From a marine actinobacterium MedAcidi-G1 (lineage in GTDB: Bacteria > Actinomycetota > Acidimicrobiia > Acidimicrobiales > MedAcidi-G1), in contig JUEM01000017.1 of the NCBI GenBank assembly GCA_000817085.1, positions 1 to 36,389 on the forward strand: a DNA stretch of 36,389 nt. The letters are read 5' to 3'. Below the pieces are notes generated by a model. It saw only the letters and a list, made by a program, of their open reading frames with translations. It did no database searches and was not told the origin of the DNA. The position numbers and the translations under genes were made by a program. Shown one piece after another: positions 8,237 to 15,181 of the stretch (position 1 is the first letter of the stretch; every line of letters starts with the position of its first letter).

Positions 8237-9289
8237 TCAGATGTTTGCTAATTTACCTGACTGTTTTGAACTCAAATGTCCCGCTTGGTGCAACCATTTC
8301 AAGGCGTCAGTTAAAGATTCTTCAAGTGAGATACTTTGAAAACCAAACTCCCTATTGGCTAGCGATTGATCGATATTTCCTGGCCCATTCACCCGAGCAT
8401 TTTGCGTGAACATCCTCATTGATTCTTTTGCAAAAGGCAAACGTATACGCGTTGAAAGGGTAAATATTTCACCGAATAGGCCTAATGCATCTAGTAAAAA
8501 TAGAGGGGTTGAATAGAAGCGGATGTTTCTGCCAGTAATTTTTTTAACGAGTTCTATAACCTCATCCATAGTTACCAGCTCACCCCACGCGTGGTATCGG
8601 GCGTTTTTGGACTCTGCATCTAACGCACCCACGCAGACCTCAGCAACGTCCCTTACATCAACCATTGCCAATTTGGCTGCACTGGCTGTTAAACCTAAGT
8701 TTCGTTTAAGCATCTCTGTAAGCATCCCCATTGAGTCGCTCAAGTTAGGGTTCGGGTCGATTGGACCAAATATTCCACCTGGGTACACGATATTTACGGG
8801 TATGCCATCTTTTTGAAATTGTCTAGCTATCTTTTCTGAATTAATTTTACTTTTCGTGTAAGGCCCGAGCCCCGTTGAAGTCTCAGTATTTTCATTAATA
8901 TCACCCCCGCTAATGGGTGCGAAAACTCCCATAGTGGAAACATAAACCGTTTGCTTAAGTTCGTGCTTTACTGCGGCCGATAAAAGAGCTTTCGTGCTTG
9001 AAGGGTTAATATTAAGCATCGATTTGGCATCTAATGGGCTAAGGCTAAATATCGCTGCGGTGTGTAACAAAGCATCTACACCATCCAGCCCCCTATCCAA
9101 TGAATCTTCATCTTCCAAGTCTGCATATATAATTTCGACCAGATCTTTTTTTATTCCATGCATTTTCAAAGCATTATGGGCCTTATCGGTATTACGTACA
9201 AGAATTCGAACTGAGTGACCTTTATTAACTGCTTTCGCTACACAATGTGAACCTAGAAATCCACTTGCTCCAGTTATGGCTACTTTCAT
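8237..9289 (-). CDS. NAD(P)-dependent epimerase/dehydratase, dihydroflavonol-reductase-like extended SDR
   Basis: A 350-residue extended short-chain dehydrogenase/reductase. The Rossmann nucleotide motif 'GASGFLG' is at residues 7-13, the catalytic Ser is in 'YVSTMG' (about 118), and Tyr144/Lys148 form the YxxxK motif ('YTKSK'). 'YPGGIFGP' and 'DVRDVAEVCVGAL' are typical of the dihydroflavonol-4-reductase/3-beta-HSD-like branch, which reduces ketones or epimerises sugars and sterol-like substrates; the actual substrate cannot be told. ATG at 9289 is chosen because the Rossmann fold begins right there; the open frame extends 48 codons upstream, but that part has no family similarity. The gene follows the FMN-binding protein gene by about 100 nt on the same strand. 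Confidence 0.85.
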   Translation of the reverse strand: MKVAITGASGFLGSHCVAKAVNKGHSVRILVRNTDKAHNALKMHGIKKDLVEIIYADLEDEDSLDRGLDGVDALLHTAAIFSLSPLDAKSMLNINPSSTKALLSAAVKHELKQTVYVSTMGVFAPISGGDINENTETSTGLGPYTKSKINSEKIARQFQKDGIPVNIVYPGGIFGPIDPNPNLSDSMGMLTEMLKRNLGLTASAAKLAMVDVRDVAEVCVGALDAESKNARYHAWGELVTMDEVIELVKKITGRNIRFYSTPLFLLDALGLFGEIFTLSTRIRLPFAKESMRMFTQNARVNGPGNIDQSLANREFGFQSISLEESLTDALKWLHQAGHLSSKQSGKLANI

Positions 9290-9390
9290 ATAAGAAGAGT
9301 TTACTCTCCAATCATTTACTTGAATAAGTATTGAGTGGAGAGCAGGCGGATAACTAGTAGGGCACCCTATGAATTTTCGATTATTAGTTC

Positions 9391-9891
9391 TTATAGTCGT
9401 CCTGGTGGTGCTGCATCTGGTCGGTGTTGCCACATCTTCGAGCTGTCGAAATCAAGTTTGTATTCAGGTGTCAATTTGAGTACTACACGGTTGGGCGTAT
9501 CCAAATGTTCAAGAAAGGCTTTAGCTCCTTCTTCACTTTCCGGTCTTACAGCGGTAGCAAGTTCGGGAAGCATCCATTTTAGAGTTGCTTCGTCTTCATG
9601 TATGGAGCAGGGTCCTCGATATGAAGCGGTTTTCCCCGTTCCTAACTCAGTTCCTTTTGATGTGATGGTTATTGCTGCGTAAGCAGTTTTTTCTATTGCT
9701 GGTACACGTTTCCTTGCTTTAGCGCAGGTGAGCCAAAAACTTCCATCACGCCAGATGTAACTCATCGTCACACCAAAGGGTTGCCCAGCGTTGTTAACCC
9801 ACATGAATATGCATTCATTTTGTACTCGTAAAAGTTCTTCTCGCACTTCGTCATCCAACCAGCATTCTTCTAGATTTTCTGAATCAGTCAT
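9391..9891 (-). CDS. Pyridoxamine 5'-phosphate oxidase-like FMN/F420 split-barrel protein
   Basis: A protein of about 166 residues with the split beta-barrel pattern of PNPOx-like flavin-binding proteins: 'QNECIFMWVNNAGQPFGVTM', then 'FWLTCAKARKRVPAI' where the cofactor phosphate is usually held, and 'AAITITSKGTELGTGKTASY'. Members bind FMN or, in actinobacteria, often F420 or biliverdin-type ligands; the cofactor cannot be decided by eye. ATG at 9891 is chosen because AGGAG lies 4 nt ahead; a longer frame to 9936 would start inside a tandem repeat. The Cys at about 56 in the cofactor strand is unusual but not diagnostic. Confidence 0.8.
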   Translation of the reverse strand: MTDSENLEECWLDDEVREELLRVQNECIFMWVNNAGQPFGVTMSYIWRDGSFWLTCAKARKRVPAIEKTAYAAITITSKGTELGTGKTASYRGPCSIHEDEATLKWMLPELATAVRPESEEGAKAFLEHLDTPNRVVLKLTPEYKLDFDSSKMWQHRPDAAPPGRL

Positions 9892-9920
9892 ACAACTCCT
9901 TTTAAAAACGATATTAAGCA

Positions 9921-9952
9921 ATGAGATAACGGTCACATGAGATAACGGTCAC
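9921..9952. repeat. 16-bp perfect tandem direct repeat in a divergent intergenic region
   Basis: The unit ATGAGATAACGGTCAC occurs twice back to back (9921-9936 and 9937-9952), followed by two more matching bases. It lies between the divergent starts of the FMN split-barrel gene (9891, minus) and folB-folK (9994, plus). It may be a paired binding site for a regulator of either gene or a recent slippage duplication; the sequence alone does not separate these. Confidence 0.75.
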
Positions 9953-9993
9953 ATTTTGCTATTTTCAAAGCCTTTTTTCTCTAGTGTTTCTTT

Positions 9994-10854
9994 GTGTCAA
10001 TACTTCAGCTTGGTAACGATTCAATTCAGATTAATGGAATACGTGTATCAACGATAATTGGCGTGTTGGAGCAGGAACGCATTTCTGAGCAACCAATACA
10101 GATTGATTTAAAACTTGAAATTGATCTAAGTGAGTCCTCTTTAACAGACGAGCTTGATGATACGGCAAATTATGGTTCAGTTACGGAGCAGGTTTACAAG
10201 GTTGCTAAAGAAAGCAAAGATCTTCTTTTAGAACGATTGGCTCAACGAGTGGCCGATGAAGTTTTAAGTTTTCAAAAAGTTTTAGCGGTTGATGTGACGA
10301 TCACCAAGCTTCGGCCCCCTATTCCAGTTGATGTTTCTAGCACTTCTGTTCACATATGGCGTAAACAATCTACTGAATCGAATTTAGTTAATTCCTCTTC
10401 CGCTGTAATAGCTTTGGGGTCAAACATAGGCGACCGCATGAGCTACCTTCGTTTCGCTTGTGACAGTTTTGATAGAAAATTAAAAATTTCATCAATTTAT
10501 GAGACGGAAGCGATTGGCGGTCCTACCGATCAGGATTCTTACCTAAACCTTGTCATATCAGTCGAAACTTCATTGGATCCACACGCGTTATTAAGGAAAT
10601 GTCAACGGATCGAATCCGGAGCTGCACGTCAACGAACAGTTCGTTGGGGTCCTAGAACTTTAGATGTTGACATACTTTTTTACGAAGGATGCCAAATTTC
10701 TTCAGAGTTGCTGACTATCCCCCATCCAAGAATTGAAGAAAGAAGATTTGTATTGACTCCGCTTTCAGAAATTCATCCCGAATTATGCCCGCCAAACTGG
10801 AATGAGGAATTACCTCCAGAAGAAATAAAGCTTTTCGGTCGTATAGATGAGTGA
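9994..10854 (+). CDS. folB-folK: Bifunctional dihydroneopterin aldolase / HPPK (FolB-FolK fusion)
   Basis: A single 286-residue protein joins two consecutive folate-pathway enzymes. Residues about 8-125 are FolB, which splits dihydroneopterin to 6-hydroxymethyl-dihydropterin, with Glu26 ('GVLEQER'), Tyr60 ('NYGSV') and Lys105 ('ITKLRPP') in the expected positions. Residues about 136-280 are FolK, which pyrophosphorylates that product, with 'IALGSNIGDR', 'RWGPRTLDVDILFY' and 'HPRIEERRFVLTPL' all intact. Separate folB and folK genes are the common arrangement, though fusions are known. The start is GTG at 9994, the first start that includes the whole FolB fold; there is no strong ribosome site. 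It converges on the folP-like gene with a 7-nt gap. Confidence 0.92.
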   Translation: MSILQLGNDSIQINGIRVSTIIGVLEQERISEQPIQIDLKLEIDLSESSLTDELDDTANYGSVTEQVYKVAKESKDLLLERLAQRVADEVLSFQKVLAVDVTITKLRPPIPVDVSSTSVHIWRKQSTESNLVNSSSAVIALGSNIGDRMSYLRFACDSFDRKLKISSIYETEAIGGPTDQDSYLNLVISVETSLDPHALLRKCQRIESGAARQRTVRWGPRTLDVDILFYEGCQISSELLTIPHPRIEERRFVLTPLSEIHPELCPPNWNEELPPEEIKLFGRIDE

Positions 10855-10861
10855 AAGTAAT

Positions 10862-11698
10862 TTACTTCTTATTAATTCGACTTTCAAAGCTTCGAACTTT
10901 AGCCGGAAAGTGTGCCCTAGCGTATTCTGGTTTAGATTTTAGGACTATTTCGAGTAACTCATCATGATCAGAAGTTTCTTTCCAGGGGAGCGCCACGTAA
11001 AGCGGCAAAGAAAAATCACGCAATCTCCCCAAATTAGAATAAACGTACTTCTGATACTTAAATCTTTCAGCCCACTCCCAATTAGATGGAGCGAAACCAG
11101 TACCAGGATCCAAAATACAGTTCTTTTCCAAGGAATATTTTCTAGCTTTTTCCAAACGTTGCGAAAAAAAATCATTCATGGCTTTAATCGGGTCGTTTTT
11201 AACTATCGACATTTCTCTGGGATTTTGACCCGACAAAAAAGGCACAACAATCGGGACATCAAAATTAGAAGCGACTTCCCACATCCTTTCCGACTGCATA
11301 CCGTCAGCAGCATTAATAACAGTTGCTCCCGCTTGAATCGAGCGTTCTACCACTTCTGGGCGCCACGAATCAATAGAAACTTCGACGTCAAGCTTGACTA
11401 CAGAGTCAATAACAGCGGAAACGCGAGACCATTCAGTTTCCCAATCGACTACCTCAGCATTATCGGTGGATCCTTGACCCCCAATATCTATACCGTCCGC
11501 CCCATCCTCAATCAGACCTCTCGACCTTTCAAGAGCGGCAGCTTCCGATACAACGATCGATTCAGACTCCAGCGAATCTGGACTGGCGTTAACTACTCCG
11601 TATATGAACACAGAACTAAAGGTAACAAGAACATTTCTTCGAGGTGCGCAAAGTGACAATTTCAACTTTTCAAGTTTCGCAAGAAATGATTGATTCAT
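10862..11698 (-). CDS. folP: Dihydropteroate synthase-like protein (divergent, FolP2-type)
   Basis: A 278-residue TIM-barrel protein of the pterin-binding family. Matches are 'YGVVNASPDSL' (family NxTPDSF), 'GADGIDIGGQGSTDN' (family GGEST-RP), Asp110 in 'SIDSW', 'INAADG' (family IND), 'ILDPGTGF' and 'RAHF' (family RVH). Several key sites differ: the RP after GGxST is DN, the Asp of IND is Ala, and the SRK motif is 'LPWK', with only Lys240 kept. It may therefore not be an ordinary dihydropteroate synthase. In Mycobacterium, folP2 (Rv1207) lies beside gpgS (Rv1208), and M. leprae FolP2 reportedly did not replace DHPS, so a FolP2-type role linked to gpgS is attractive. The ATG at 11698 overlaps the divergent gpgS start by about 45-55 nt, so internal TTG/GTG starts (down to 11611) are possible. 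Confidence 0.8.
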   Translation of the reverse strand: MNQSFLAKLEKLKLSLCAPRRNVLVTFSSVFIYGVVNASPDSLESESIVVSEAAALERSRGLIEDGADGIDIGGQGSTDNAEVVDWETEWSRVSAVIDSVVKLDVEVSIDSWRPEVVERSIQAGATVINAADGMQSERMWEVASNFDVPIVVPFLSGQNPREMSIVKNDPIKAMNDFFSQRLEKARKYSLEKNCILDPGTGFAPSNWEWAERFKYQKYVYSNLGRLRDFSLPLYVALPWKETSDHDELLEIVLKSKPEYARAHFPAKVRSFESRINKK

Positions 11699-12561
11699 CC
11701 TTCAAAAAACTAAAAGGAGATCAAAAAATTTCCGTTTGCATACCCTGCAAAAACGAAGAGTCAACTATTGGAGAAATTATTTCTTCAGTAAATAACAAAC
11801 TACTAATAAACGGTTACATAGATGAGCTAATAGTTATAGACGATTCATCTACTGATTCCACCGCATCAATCGCCCGTGAACTAGGTGCCGACGTCGTGCC
11901 AATAGAGTCAATCAACTCGATTTATGGTCAAGGTCGCGGGAAAGGCAATGCATTATGGGGATCTTTAATTGCTAGTGAAGGAAATATTGTCGTCTGGGTT
12001 GATGGAGATTTACTCAATTTTGAACCAGTTTGGGTATTGCAACTCGCCTTTCCTCTGCTTACCAACGACTCAATCCATCTAGTAAAGGCGGATTATAAAC
12101 GTTCTGAAAAAAGTGGGGGTGGTGGAAGAAACACAGAATTAGTAGCAAAACCACTTCTTTCACTCCACTTCCCATCATTAACTGGCTTGAAGCAACCTTT
12201 AGCAGGTGAATACGCCGTAAGGAGAAGTGCTGTAAGTCAAATAAATTTGATGCAAGGTTGGGGCGTTGAAATCGCAATGATCATAGACATCGAACGACGG
12301 TTTGGAAGTCAATCTATCGCTCAGTCGGACTTAGGATCACGAGAGCATCGTCACAGGTCTTTAAAAGATCTTTCTGTACAAGCGGCCGAAATTTTAGCAA
12401 CAGTACATAGGCGAATTGACCCCGCAAAAAGTATTAGTGATATGAACTTAACCTTTGTGAACAACGAAAATGACTCAGTTGAATTAAACATGGACGAGCG
12501 AATAAGCATTAATCAGTTAAAAATCAACTCCTTAGCAGAACTTAAAACTGGAAGTAAATAA
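11653..12561 (+). CDS. gpgS: Glucosyl-3-phosphoglycerate synthase-like glycosyltransferase (GT81)
   Basis: GpgS joins a nucleotide-activated glucose to 3-phosphoglycerate, the first step to glucosylglycerate, a compatible solute and the primer of methylglucose lipopolysaccharides in mycobacteria. Of about 302 residues, the visible marks are 'CIPCKNEESTIG', 'VIDDSSTDST', the metal motif 'VDGDL' (Asp117/Asp119), the GpgS-typical 'GGGGRNTELVAKPLL', 'PLAGEYAVRR', 'GWGVEIAM' and 'REHRHRSL'. The start is taken as GTG 11653 because GAGG lies 8 nt before it; GTG 11644 is also open. Its 5' end overlaps the divergent folP-like gene, and its last 20 nt overlap the end of the convergent MBOAT gene. No gpgP phosphatase is visible in the window. 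Confidence 0.85.
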   Translation: MTISTFQVSQEMIDSSFKKLKGDQKISVCIPCKNEESTIGEIISSVNNKLLINGYIDELIVIDDSSTDSTASIARELGADVVPIESINSIYGQGRGKGNALWGSLIASEGNIVVWVDGDLLNFEPVWVLQLAFPLLTNDSIHLVKADYKRSEKSGGGGRNTELVAKPLLSLHFPSLTGLKQPLAGEYAVRRSAVSQINLMQGWGVEIAMIIDIERRFGSQSIAQSDLGSREHRHRSLKDLSVQAAEILATVHRRIDPAKSISDMNLTFVNNENDSVELNMDERISINQLKINSLAELKTGSK

Positions 12562-13951
12562 ACGGAGCTACTCCATCAGGACCTAATAAATCTATTCCTA
12601 CTACTGCAACTGCCAATAACATTCCTTGAATGAGAGCTGGCCAAGTAGAAAACTGTTCCCAAAAACGGTCAAATTTACCTACTGTACAAGTTTGCATTAT
12701 TAGCCCGATTAAAAGAACTGATGCGATTCCCCAATTCATTGAAGGCGCTGATGTCCAGCTGTTACCTAGTGCGGCAAATACTTCGAATGAGCGAGTCAGA
12801 TCAACCGAACGAAAAAATACCCATCCGGCGCAAACTAGGTGAAAAGTAAAAAAACCTCTTAAGAATTTTCCGAATCTTTTGGGTGTCCTTATTTTGTTTC
12901 TCTCATCGATAGCTCGTTCTATTGCCAGTCCTCCACCATGTAGTAACCCCCATGCGACGAATGTCCAAGCTGCTCCGTGCCATAATCCGCCTAGAAGCAT
13001 AGTAAAAAGCAAATTTCTGTAAGTTTTTATTCGGCCTTTACGATTCCCACCTAGACCGATATATAGATAGTCGCGTAACCATGATGAGAGACTTATGTGC
13101 CACCGTCTCCAAAAATCTTGAAGACTCAGAGCACGATAGGGCTGGTTGAAGTTATCGGAGAATTGAAAGCCCAGTAGTAATGCAATTCCTATTGCGATAT
13201 CGCTATACCCGCTGAAGTCACCGTAAATTTGCAAAGCGTACCCATAGATTCCTAGGAGTGTTTCCAGACCTGTTGAACCTCCCGGGTTTCTAAAAACTCC
13301 GTCTACCATTTCAGCTGCTAATAAATCAGCAATTACTATCTTTTTAAATAGTCCACCGAGGATGAGTTTTGTTGCTCTTCCCATTTGTATCGGCTCACGA
13401 TTGTTACTGGAAAGTTGTTGAAGGAAGTCTTTTGCCCGCACGATTGGTCCAGCTACAAGTTGTGGAAAGAAACCTACGAACAGTGCGAAATCGAGTAGCG
13501 ACTTGGTTGCTTTAAGGTTGTTTCTGTAGATATCTATTGAATAAGACATTGTTTGGAAAGTGTAGAAACTAATACCAACTGGGAGAATTATCCGAAGCGG
13601 TTCGACTGATAGATCAAAACCTAAAGTGCTCATCACGTCTACAAATGAATCAACAAAAAATCCGGCGTATTTGAAATATGCAAGCATCCCAAGGTTGGTG
13701 GACACGCTAAGTAGAAGGTAGAAACGTTTCTGTCTATTTGATGTCGTATTTTCTATCCTGTTGCCCGACCAGAAATCAACTAAGGTTGATGCCCATATAA
13801 GGGTTAGGAAACGCCAGTCCCACCATGAGTAAAATATGTAGCTAGCGAGAAGCATGCAGATTTTCCACAAAGTAGGCTTTTTAAGCAAAACTGTGTGAAC
13901 TAATAAAACTATTGTTAAAAAGATTGCGAAAGTAATAGTGGGGAAAAGCAT
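12542..13951 (-). CDS. MBOAT-family O-acyltransferase (AlgI/DltB-like)
   Basis: A 469-residue polytopic membrane protein. It opens 'MLFPTITFAIFLTIVLLVHT', as AlgI-type proteins do, with about a dozen hydrophobic helices. Family motifs are 'ILPVGISFYTFQTMSY', 'FFPQLVAGPIVRA', 'QPYRALSLQDFWRRWHISLS' and 'RDYLYIGLGGNRKG', and the presumed catalytic His325 sits in 'GGLWHGAAWTF'. Family members move acyl groups (often acetyl) from the cytoplasm to surface polymers, usually with a partner such as AlgX/AlgJ or PatB; no such partner is next to it. It abuts the divergent GT4 gene and lies beside AftD, so the acceptor may be their glycan; this is inference. The 3' end overlaps gpgS by 20 nt. Confidence 0.9.
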   Translation of the reverse strand: MLFPTITFAIFLTIVLLVHTVLLKKPTLWKICMLLASYIFYSWWDWRFLTLIWASTLVDFWSGNRIENTTSNRQKRFYLLLSVSTNLGMLAYFKYAGFFVDSFVDVMSTLGFDLSVEPLRIILPVGISFYTFQTMSYSIDIYRNNLKATKSLLDFALFVGFFPQLVAGPIVRAKDFLQQLSSNNREPIQMGRATKLILGGLFKKIVIADLLAAEMVDGVFRNPGGSTGLETLLGIYGYALQIYGDFSGYSDIAIGIALLLGFQFSDNFNQPYRALSLQDFWRRWHISLSSWLRDYLYIGLGGNRKGRIKTYRNLLFTMLLGGLWHGAAWTFVAWGLLHGGGLAIERAIDERNKIRTPKRFGKFLRGFFTFHLVCAGWVFFRSVDLTRSFEVFAALGNSWTSAPSMNWGIASVLLIGLIMQTCTVGKFDRFWEQFSTWPALIQGMLLAVAVVGIDLLGPDGVAPFIYFQF

Positions 13952-15181
13952 TTGGATAATTCTGCCACTTATTTGCTGTTGAACTCGACTTTGACTGAAA
14001 GCAACTACGATTCTTCTATGAGTTTAAACCGTCTACCGGAAGGAAATTTAGACTCCCTTATTGAAAAGTCTGGAATTAACAATGTTCTGATTCTTCAATG
14101 GCGTGATCTTGAAGACGTAGATGCCGGCGGATCAGAAATTCATTCACATAATATTGCTGAGATATGGGCTTCAAAGGGCCTTGAAATTAATTTTCGAACT
14201 TCCGCAGTCAGCAACTCAAGTAAGTCGATTTCCAGAAGTGGTTACACCTCTGTGCGTTCAGGTGGGCGTTTCGGAGTTTTTATAACCGCCCCGGCTGATG
14301 TCATTCGTCGCCGGTTTGGCAAATTCGATGCTCTCGTTGAAGTTTGGAATGGTGTTCCCTTTATGACTCCTTTGTTAACAACAGGTCCAAATATGGCTTT
14401 TCTCCATCATCAACACGGCCCTCTATGGGATGTCGCTCTCCCTGTACCGTTAGCTGGTTTAGGTCGCTTCTTCGAAAGAAAGATTGCACCAAATTTTTAC
14501 CGTTCTACTCCAATAGTGACTTTGTCTAACTCTTCGAGCTCCGAGTTGTCTTCAGTTCTTGGTTTACGTAAAGAGATTATCCATGTTGTGGAACCCGGTA
14601 TTTCATCTGCTTTCCGCTTCTCTTCGGAAAAATCTGATACTCCTCTTGTAGTGTTAGCTGGGCGGTTATCCCCTTACAAGCGAACTGATCGTGTTATTAA
14701 CGCTCTAAAAAACGTTAGATCAAAAGTTCCAAATGTAAAGCTAGAAATAATTGGTGAAGGTCCCGAAGAAGAAAACATACGTAATATTGTTTCATCTTTA
14801 GAAGACGGCAGTTGGATTTCAATAAAAGGACGCGTTACTGAAAGCGATCTAGTTGATGCATATCAACGAGCATGGCTCGTAAGTAGCGCTTCTTTGAGCG
14901 AAGGGTGGGGAATGACCCTAACAGAGGCTGCGCGTTGTGGAACTGCAAGTGTTGCTTCAAACATCCCGGGACATGCTGATGCTGTTTCACATGGAGTCTC
15001 AGGTTACTTATTTGACACTGATGAAGAATACGAAAAAAGTTTAATTACACTTCTCTCTTCACGTAGTGCTGCACTTTCACTTGGTGAATCTGCACATCAT
15101 TGGTCTTCTAATTTCACTTGGGAAAAAACTGCTACTGAGTCATTCCGTGTGCTTGCTTCGACTGAGAAAAATAATGATTAG
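13952..15181 (+). CDS. GT4-family glycosyltransferase
   Basis: A two-domain GT-B, retaining glycosyltransferase. The N-terminal domain shows 'DLEDVDAGGSEIHSHNIAE' near residues 54-72, an acceptor-side motif of GT4 proteins. The C-terminal domain shows 'LAGRLSPYKRTDRVINAL' (about 234) and the nucleotide-sugar motif 'EGWGMTLTEAARCGTASVAS' (about 317-336), with both Glu residues of the E-x7-E pattern. The TTG at 13952 touches the divergent MBOAT ATG, leaving no promoter space; ATG at 14018, which still includes the full fold, is an alternative. The stop overlaps the next gene (aftD), indicating coupled translation and a shared role in envelope glycan assembly. Donor and acceptor sugars cannot be told. 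Confidence 0.88.
   Translation: MDNSATYLLLNSTLTESNYDSSMSLNRLPEGNLDSLIEKSGINNVLILQWRDLEDVDAGGSEIHSHNIAEIWASKGLEINFRTSAVSNSSKSISRSGYTSVRSGGRFGVFITAPADVIRRRFGKFDALVEVWNGVPFMTPLLTTGPNMAFLHHQHGPLWDVALPVPLAGLGRFFERKIAPNFYRSTPIVTLSNSSSSELSSVLGLRKEIIHVVEPGISSAFRFSSEKSDTPLVVLAGRLSPYKRTDRVINALKNVRSKVPNVKLEIIGEGPEEENIRNIVSSLEDGSWISIKGRVTESDLVDAYQRAWLVSSASLSEGWGMTLTEAARCGTASVASNIPGHADAVSHGVSGYLFDTDEEYEKSLITLLSSRSAALSLGESAHHWSSNFTWEKTATESFRVLASTEKNND

Noticed and set aside
10852-10875. Possible bidirectional terminator between folB-folK and the folP-like gene (AAGTA...TACTT).
   Set aside because: The stem is only about 5 A/T-rich base pairs and overlaps coding ends, too weak to claim.
10964-11656. A 230-codon open frame on the plus strand opposite the folP-like gene.
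   Set aside because: It has no family pattern and is Arg/Phe/Asn-rich as expected for antisense of a real gene; the minus-strand frame has clear TIM-barrel motifs.
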